Shown here: positions 15,506-64,000 of the stretch, piece by piece
Numbering within the stretch: the first letter of the stretch is position 1
How the letters are laid out: each line of letters begins with the position of its first letter
NCBI GenBank assembly: GCA_009760855.2
Contig: WPIO01000158.1
Location: 497,501-561,500, forward strand
Source: Cristatella mucedo
Taxonomy: Eukaryota > Bryozoa > Phylactolaemata > Cristatellidae
Reading direction: 5' to 3'
DNA: 64,000 bases
The notes under the pieces: generated by a model
What the model saw: only the letters and a program-made list of their open reading frames with translations
The model's database searches: none
Told to the model about the DNA's origin: nothing
Translations under genes and position numbers: made by a program

Positions 15506-16960
15506 GCGTGTCTGTCTGTCTCTCTCAGTCACTGTCTTTCTCTCCCTCTCTCCATATCTCTTCACTTCTCGAGTTCCGGTGCAGTCTAAAGAAAGGCTAC
15601 AACAGGAGCTTGTACGCTCAACTGCCAGCATCGCCGGTATACTAAACGACTGTTGCCGTCACTATCTCAACCCGTCTGTGGCGGCATCATTTATCATTTT
15701 TCGTCGTGCCGCCGCTGCGTGCGAGCCCAGCACACTTTCACAAACCGGATTGTGATGAACGCCTGGCGCTCATTGTAAAAAGTACATACCGCAAGTCGAT
15801 GCGAAATATGTTTGAAACGAAATAGATCGCAGCTTCAGCATCAGCCAAAACGCGAACCGCTTCGATGAGTTTTCCAAGGATATACGAGGACAGAGCTGTT
15901 TCGTTTTGACAGGTCACTCTATGTACGATTCTCTGTCTACACACAGCATTTATAAACTAAATGTTCATGAATCCCTTCCATTGAAGAATGAAATTCTTCT
16001 CGCACAATACAAACTAATAAGAGACTCTACAGCGCTGGTAGCAACAGCTCCGACGCAACCGATGGAAGAAGCAGGCGCATATACCGCCCGTGACATTGAC
16101 TATATCTGGGTGTTGCTTACCTCTGTAACGGAGTTCCAGGGGTCAAAGGCTAGTTCCCGCCAAACCCAGCCATACTCGGCCACGCTGCCGCTCGCCATGC
16201 CGCCGAGCTAGGGTAAGACGAGCGGCAGTCAGGTTATATCTCTTTATAACAACGCATGCGCCAACAACAACAGGGGAACTAAACAAGTCTACAAGGAGGG
16301 TCCTATACACAGTACACTATGGGGGCGCAAGACGACGCGCACGTGTTAGTTGGGGTCAGTCGGCTTCTGCAGTCCTGCCGTTGTACCGACTCCGAATCCA
16401 ACAGTACGAGCGCACGCCGTCCAAAACCCGGCTGGCTGAGTAACTGCTTGGCTAGTCCGAGTCGACAACTACCACAGTCGTAAGCTTCCACCGAAAGACG
16501 CCAACACACGGGGGGGGGGTCACGAACATGCTACACGGGGAACGCGGAACATACAAGTCAACAACGAGCGAGCTATCCAGCTCCGCTCGGACCTTGGGTA
16601 CTCGTTCCCTTGCGTGCGTGGCAGCATCGCCGGAGCACGCCTGCAGGAATCCAGGTGCATAACTCGGTGAGACCGGGAGCCTCCAACACCACGAATGACT
16701 TTGCCAACTTCCCGTTCCCAAGAGCCCCTGTGACCTCACGACACCACACATGCTGTAGGTCCGACCCCGGCCTAGCCGGTGACCCTAACCCTCATTAATA
16801 GCCGCCCGGTCCCAGCCTGGGTACACCTATTACCATCCATCCTACGGCTGAGCTCCAGCGTTGCTATTCCGGGACTTGAACGCGACCGTTCCCGTTCCAA
16901 CGTGAACATTCCCTTAAGCCCTCGTTATTGTTATACAAGATATATATGTCTAAGCCATAA
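14870..16960. other. GC-richer stretch, no supported gene
   Basis: Two GC-rich blocks (about 14870-15460 and 16190-16900) flank an AT-rich middle. They contain open frames on both strands, as GC-rich DNA does, but no domain, signal peptide or consistent splice chain. A (TC)n run lies at 15469-15497, with TC-rich sequence to about 15560. These blocks might be promoter-type DNA or old LTR sequence; I found no flanking direct repeats. Confidence 0.4.
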
Positions 16961-16971
16961 ATGTATAGTTG

Positions 16972-17053
16972 GTCACGGTGGCCGAGTGGTTAAGGCGTTT
17001 GACTCGAAATCAAATAGGGTCTCCCTGCACAGGTTCGAATCCTGTCCGTGACG
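16972..17053 (+). tRNA. tRNA-Ser(CGA)
   Basis: The 82-base gene has a perfect 7-bp acceptor stem (GTCACGG with CCGTGAC), discriminator G, A box TGGCCGAGTGG, anticodon CGA at 17005-17007 with a perfect 5-bp stem (TTTGA/TCAAA), a long type II variable arm with a GGG/CCC stem, and B box GGTTCGAATCC in a paired T arm. It decodes UCG. The 3' CCA is absent, as expected in a eukaryotic nucleus. No intron is seen. The intact pairing shows it is not a decayed SINE head. Confidence 0.96.
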
Positions 17054-17057
17054 TTAG

Positions 17058-17062
17058 TTTTT
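17058..17062 (+). terminator. RNA polymerase III T-run terminator
   Basis: Five T residues begin five bases after the tRNA-Ser gene, the usual arrangement for Pol III termination. Confidence 0.85.
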
Positions 17063-17314
17063 GACAGCGTGTTATTTAACTGCCATCAAGAAACTCTAAG
17101 CACAAGTAGATCGACCTGATTTTATACAGTATTTGGGTAGATAGTAACAGTCCCTCATTACTGATCTGCCGTAGGCGTTGCACACGTCTCCGGGTTCGTG
17201 AACAGGCAGGTGGAACAGTCCAAACAGTTAAAAAAGCAAGTTTTTAAACCCTAATTTGTGATTTTTGGCAAATTTTAGAAACTCTATGGACCCTTATACA
17301 TAGTCCCATATCTA

Positions 17315-17480
17315 CGATGCATAGATCTGCTGCTGCCATGCACAACTAACCTTAATAATATTACTTAGTGTCAGGGCATGTCCCTGCACTTTTCAAAAAG
17401 GTGGCTAACGTTAGGCCACTACTCAAGAATCAACTCTAGATCAAGAGAACTTGAGCCACTCCAGCCCAGCCTCCCGGGCA
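17315..17480 (+). mobile_element. L2-like LINE, RT N-terminal fragment
   Basis: Nucleotide match to 33555-33690 (GATCTGCTGCTGCCATGCA, then CTTTTCAAAAAGGTGGCTAA, then GGCCACTACTCAAGAA). This is the region before the NYRPVS block of the reverse transcriptase. Several frameshifts. Confidence 0.75.
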
Positions 17481-17489
17481 CATTGTAAA

Positions 17490-18430
17490 AGAAAGTTACA
17501 CCGCACACTGAAGCCAAAATGAATACATCTTCCGTGTAAGGAAATTTGAAAGTGTTATTTTGCCATACACATAGACGAACTCTTTTGACCGACAAGCTTG
17601 TGTACCTAAATATACGGTAATCGTGTGGGTTTGTTGATAGCAAGATTTTTCAACCTGTATTTAAGGCTGTCTGCAGTGGCTGAGGTCTAAATGGTTAGAC
17701 AATACTAATAAGAGCACCGTTGGCTGCTTGTTTTACAGCATTACCCTTTTACCATTATTGGCTTTTAGGGATTTTCGGTGCATCACAGGCAGGGCCGTCC
17801 CAAAAAATTGGGACCACGTGTAGTTTGAAAAGGTGCATAAAAAATCGGAAAAACTATACTTTAAAATCAATACTATAATCTGAACAACATCCTACGACGA
17901 AGTGAACCTCAGAGTTCAGCTTCGGTCCAGCCACTTTCGTTCACTAGGCGTTTTCCACACACCGGTGTACCGGCATAACGCAGTCACTGATAAGGAGTAT
18001 CGCCTCCTTCCCCAACAGTACCCGATTCTAGGTTTGTGCCATTCTTCAGAAAAAAACAGCTACATTTTGCAGGTTTCTCGGAAAATCAGCTTGCTTGGTA
18101 ACTTTGGCTTTAGTTAAAGAGCTAGTTTTCCATTATTGTGCTGATTGATGCAAACACTTACCTTCAGTTTAGCTAAAATTAGTCAGAAATCGCTAATCCT
18201 GGAGTGCAACAAAACTATATGCTGCCACGTGAACTATTGGGTTGTCAACAAGAGTTAGCAGACAGGCCTTTTTACCCATATATCACTACGACTTAAACTG
18301 AATGGGCTGTCAACTCGACCATTTTGGTCCACTATCCTACTCGAGCAAGGCCTCCGTACACGTTTAGACCTTGGCAAAAAAAATGCTTGTGCCAAGGTCT
18401 GCATGAAATACATACCAGTGATGTATTTAA
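17490..18430. other. no gene seen
   Basis: AT-rich sequence with scattered short frames. The 71-codon plus-strand frame at 17902-18117 has no recognised motif. Confidence 0.4.
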
Positions 18431-18439
18431 ATAAAACGC

Positions 18440-18590
18440 TTCATCGAAACGACGTCAACCATGCCACACGGGAGTTGGCCGAGCAAATGAATTGCGACCA
18501 GACGACCATTGGTCACATCCTGGAGTCAATAAACAAGATTCGCTAGATGGGATCGTGGATGCCACACGAGTTATTATTATTACTATTATT
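18440..18590 (+). mobile_element. mariner-type transposase relic (helix-turn-helix part)
   Basis: The plus strand encodes ATRELAEQMNCDQTTIGHIL, a stop, then MGSWMPHEL. Mariner transposases have TRELAE-x-L/F-x-V-S-x-TI-x-x-HL followed by G-x-W-V-PHEL at this spacing. The fragment is about 50 codons, has an in-frame TAG, and is cut by a TTA-rich repeat at 18570-18596. No inverted termini were found. Confidence 0.8.
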
Positions 18591-18738
18591 ATTAAACGGG
18601 CACATAGGACCACGGAAAACCAAAGAAGAATGGACGCACGCCTCAACCCCTAATATATACATACACGTACACAGAGCACATATACTGCATACAATGTCTC
18701 ATATGTTCCCATTTCTTCAGGCATACAACAACTGCATA

Positions 18739-18812
18739 CAAGACCTGCAGCTTGCAAATGGTGTGATACTTTGAGCACAAAGTATCACACCATTTGCAAG
18801 CTGCAGGTCTTG
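18739..18812. repeat. perfect 34-bp inverted repeat with 6-base loop
   Basis: The left arm 18739-18772 and right arm 18779-18812 are exact reverse complements, with loop GAGCAC. The foldback lies about 90 bases past the likely CEP120 polyadenylation signal. See findings. Confidence 0.97.
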
Positions 18813-18900
18813 CACAAACATACAGGTATTGATAGTAAACAAGCATCACAATAACAGAAGTAGCAGTGAGTGCAACACTACTATTCCTAAAAAAATATAG

Positions 18901-18906
18901 TTTATT
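18901..18906 (-). promoter_or_regulatory. CEP120: likely CEP120 polyadenylation signal
   Basis: TTTATT on the plus strand is AATAAA on the minus strand, about 295 bases beyond the CEP120 stop codon. No other canonical AATAAA on the minus strand was seen between it and the stop, so it gives a 3' UTR of roughly 300 bases. Confidence 0.6.
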
Positions 18907-19201
18907 CAGCAGGCAGAAAATGATACAGAAACTAGCTCACGATTCGAGTCACAACTGTTGTAGGACCAAGTAAAATTGAGAAACTACTCATACAAAACTA
19001 CCCATTTGATTGCAAGGGAAACCTTGAAATCACTTGTACACAAGGAAGAACGTGATTTTGTCTTACTCCACTGAAGCTAGTAAATAAATACATCGACGAC
19101 AGCTATGATTCTCAACACTCGTAGCAGCGGCACTCGCAAGCAGACAAAGTACAGCAAATAATGAGCAGACGAAAAAGAAATATGCCTGCCAACCACGTCT
19201 A

Positions 19202-48906
<29,705 letters not shown>

Positions 48907-49466
48907 TTCAGTTGACAACCAGCGCTGCTTCTCTTACTTCAAAATCGAGCGCCATATAGGTATAGGCCGGAGTCCAGAGGAATGCCGGGATTGGCGTTTA
49001 GACGCCACAACTCGGTGGTTGAAAAAGTACGTTCGTTGTTCGTTTTCTCGGCTTAAATAACATAATAAAATGATAGGAAATTACCGCCAGCTGATTGCTT
49101 ACCAAGGAGCATTTTTTCGAAAAAGACGTGACTGGGAGTAGGCCACGCCTTTCCGCTTTGTACTGGCGAAATGGTCATATCGGGTCGGCGATACGTAGCC
49201 TGGTGATGGTTTCGTTTCTGCGGCAGCGAGGCGTTTCAGCACGGAGCCGATTACCCGCTTCGTAGGACTGTGGTACTACTTGCCGGGAAGCAGTGCCGAC
49301 ATAATAGTGGACGCAAGGTTGCTACTGCGAAGGAGACCGGCACCAGACTGCTGCTACTCGCTGCTGAAATTTCGCACCGATTCGCCACCCACAAGTGCTG
49401 GACATCGCGATGAGGACGGCGTAGATCCTGCAGGATTTTCCTGGTATCGCGATCAGGCGAGCGACT
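48907..49466. promoter_or_regulatory. intergenic interval between divergent CEP120 and CK1-gamma starts
   Basis: Only 560 bases separate the two likely start codons (638 if CK1-gamma begins at 49545), so both promoters and 5' UTRs must lie here or overlap. The right half is CpG-rich without a TATA box, as is common for bidirectional housekeeping promoters. A GACGTGAC motif and a GGCCACGCC motif occur near 49120-49150. Transcription starts cannot be placed from sequence alone. Confidence 0.65.
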
Positions 49467-62270
<12,804 letters not shown>

Positions 62271-63440
62271 GTATGTCTGTGACGATAACCAGCTGGACGC
62301 CGTGGCGTGGTCTGCCGACCGTCGCTATGCAGCAAGCGCAACCATCAGATGCTTTGGTTGGCACGCTGCTGCTGCTCCTCCGGCCGAGCCGTGCCTGCGC
62401 GTGGCCGTCTTGCTCGTCACTGGCTGCTGGTTCCCTCGAGCCTAGCCTGCCAGGCGCTGCTGCAACCAGACAGGTTTAGTTTTGCCCTAGGGTCAGCTGA
62501 CAGACTTGGCCTTGTCTGAGGCTCCAGCCCTCTCGTGGCTGCATGTCTCTTCTTCTGCGAACCATGGTCATTATGCAGAGGGTGTTGTCAGGTGCACTTT
62601 GCAGACGCCTAAGGGCACCTGACTTGGGCTCTGCTGGCCATTCGATAGGCCGACAAGAGCACTTCCCTGCCCACTCGAGCAGTATGTAGCATTTGCTGAT
62701 GAATATACTATTTATCCACTTACGCCGGGTCGGTCGGTGGGGCAGCCGTCTGCTGTTGGCCTGCTAGCAAGACTGCTAAAGCATGGCAAACCCTATTCCC
62801 ACTTTGAGACTGGTAGCTGTAACATATGCACTGCGTAAATGAGCTTTTTGTAACAAATGCAAATGCAAAGCAAGAGGTCAGAGGTGGCAGCGCATTTCGC
62901 GGACGCCACGCGAGCTCTGGCAGTCTCTCTGCTGCCTACGTCGTTATCTCACCCCTCAGTTTTCTCCGAATCATCAATGGACATGTGGCCTTAAGACCTG
63001 CTTGTTGTGGCCGCTCTGCTCTGTCTGTCGTTCGAAATTTGTTACTTTTGAGGGGGGGGGAGTGCGCGAACAGGACGAAACCTGAAAGCGGTCCGTGCAC
63101 AGTTTCAAGTGTCGCGCTGTCGATGCTGCCAGCTGCAGCTGGGCCGTCTTCCTCCTCGGTGCTGCACAGCTCGGCTCTGCCCTTGACCCTTTTTTGCCGT
63201 GCCTAGCTATTCCGCGTGTGCACTAAAACTAGTAGCTTGTGTGTGCGTGCTGGCTCTGTGGGCAATTTCGCGAGCATCTGTTAAGGCGTTCGAAAATTGC
63301 AGCTTTTTCTGATGTCGTCATGGTCCTCCGAAGACGTGCAGTTTGCTTCTTCGTCTTCTGCTGGCCGTACTGGCCCGGTGCATCGACCTCAACTGGCTGT
63401 TCTAGCCCAAGTTGGTTGCCATTGCTTTCTCGGAAGTGGG
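62271..63440. other. CK1-gamma intron 6 (5' part), nothing recognised
   Basis: Searched for the next kinase exon (EMATYLRYVRRLDFF-type); none present. GC-rich frames at 61809-62519 overlap exon 6 or are chance. Confidence 0.5.
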
Positions 63441-63444
63441 TGTG

Positions 63445-64000
63445 ACGTTCCAAAGTGACCTATCATTGGACGACCACATCAGCTCCACAGTCAAGTCTGC
63501 CTACTTTCAGCTGCATAACATTGCTAAAATTCGGGCTTGTACAAGGCTGTAATAAGGATACCACGTCTAAGTTGGTCCTTGCATTTTTGACATCCCGTCT
63601 TGACTTCTGTAACTCACTGCTTGCTGGCCTACCGGCATGTGCAATCAGGCGATTACTGATGGTGCAAAACTCTGCAGCTAGGCTTGTCTGTCGTGAGCAG
63701 CAAAGTTGCCACATCACACCACTTCTCGTCCACCTGCACTGGCTACCAGTCAAGCAACAGATTGACTTCAAGGTTTTGTCGCTCACTTTTAGGTCACTTC
63801 ATTCTTTGGCTCCAGCCTATTTCTCAGATCTACTCCCCCCCCACCAGGCCAAGCATTGTACCGCCCACTTTTCGGAATCCAACAGTCTAGAAATACCTCG
63901 TACAAACCTTATGTTCTTTGGAGACTGTGCATTTAGTTCGTATGCTCCCAAAGCCTAGAACTCCCTCCCGACCTGCGTCAGAACATCCCCTGACCTGACC
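63445..64000 (+). mobile_element. L2-like LINE (family A), runs off the window
   Basis: TSRLDFCNSLLAGLPACAIR, NSAARLVCREQQSCHITPLL, LHWLPVKQQIDFKVLSLTFR and LRTNLMFFGD-type blocks, highly similar to 60050-60945. ORF2 is open for about 167 codons from 63455, so this is a relatively young copy. Confidence 0.93.

Noticed and set aside
14875-15589. Overlapping plus-strand frames of 160-195 codons in GC-rich DNA
   Set aside because: Two overlapping frames are open equally well, neither has a domain, and one runs into the TC repeat.

Overview
The window is nuclear DNA of an intron-rich animal. It contains spliced genes with GT-AG introns, a eukaryotic tRNA gene without an encoded CCA, tRNA-derived SINEs, decayed L2/CR1-like LINEs, Tc1/mariner relics and many long dinucleotide repeats. 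I cannot name the species. The proteins resemble vertebrate orthologues well enough to identify but are clearly diverged, and the repeat families suit a non-vertebrate metazoan; that is inference.

Three host protein-coding genes and one tRNA gene are supported. (1) Positions 1400-4618, plus strand: a small secreted Ly6/uPAR-type protein from three exons (signal peptide, then two cysteine-rich exons). (2) 16972-17053, plus: tRNA-Ser(CGA). (3) 19202-48906, minus: a complete CEP120 orthologue. I assembled 19 coding exons whose phases all agree, giving 3,087 nt or 1,028 residues with three C2-like regions and a C-terminal coiled coil. (4) From 49467, plus: casein kinase 1 gamma. Six exons cover the N-terminal tail and most of the kinase domain, and the gene runs off the right edge.

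Layout: 1-5 kb, Ly6 gene; 5-19 kb, mostly old LINE and SINE debris with the tRNA gene, one unexplained open frame (11884-12126) and a mariner relic; 18.7-48.9 kb, CEP120, whose introns hold most of the microsatellites and several LINE pieces; 48.9-49.5 kb, short interval between the divergent starts of CEP120 and CK1-gamma; 49.5-62.3 kb, CK1-gamma exons with a 9.4 kb fifth intron full of SINEs; 62.3-64 kb, intron plus a LINE fragment. Human CEP120 and CSNK1G3 are, to my knowledge, also divergent neighbours, so this looks like ancient conserved linkage.

I found no CRISPR array, operon or clearly new molecular system. The most interesting signals are the conserved divergent gene pair, a LINE tail forming the 3' splice-site tract of a CEP120 exon, a GC-AG intron, SINEs borrowing the LINE 3' hairpin, a perfect 34-bp foldback beyond CEP120, and a 94-bp direct repeat inside the CK1-gamma intron.
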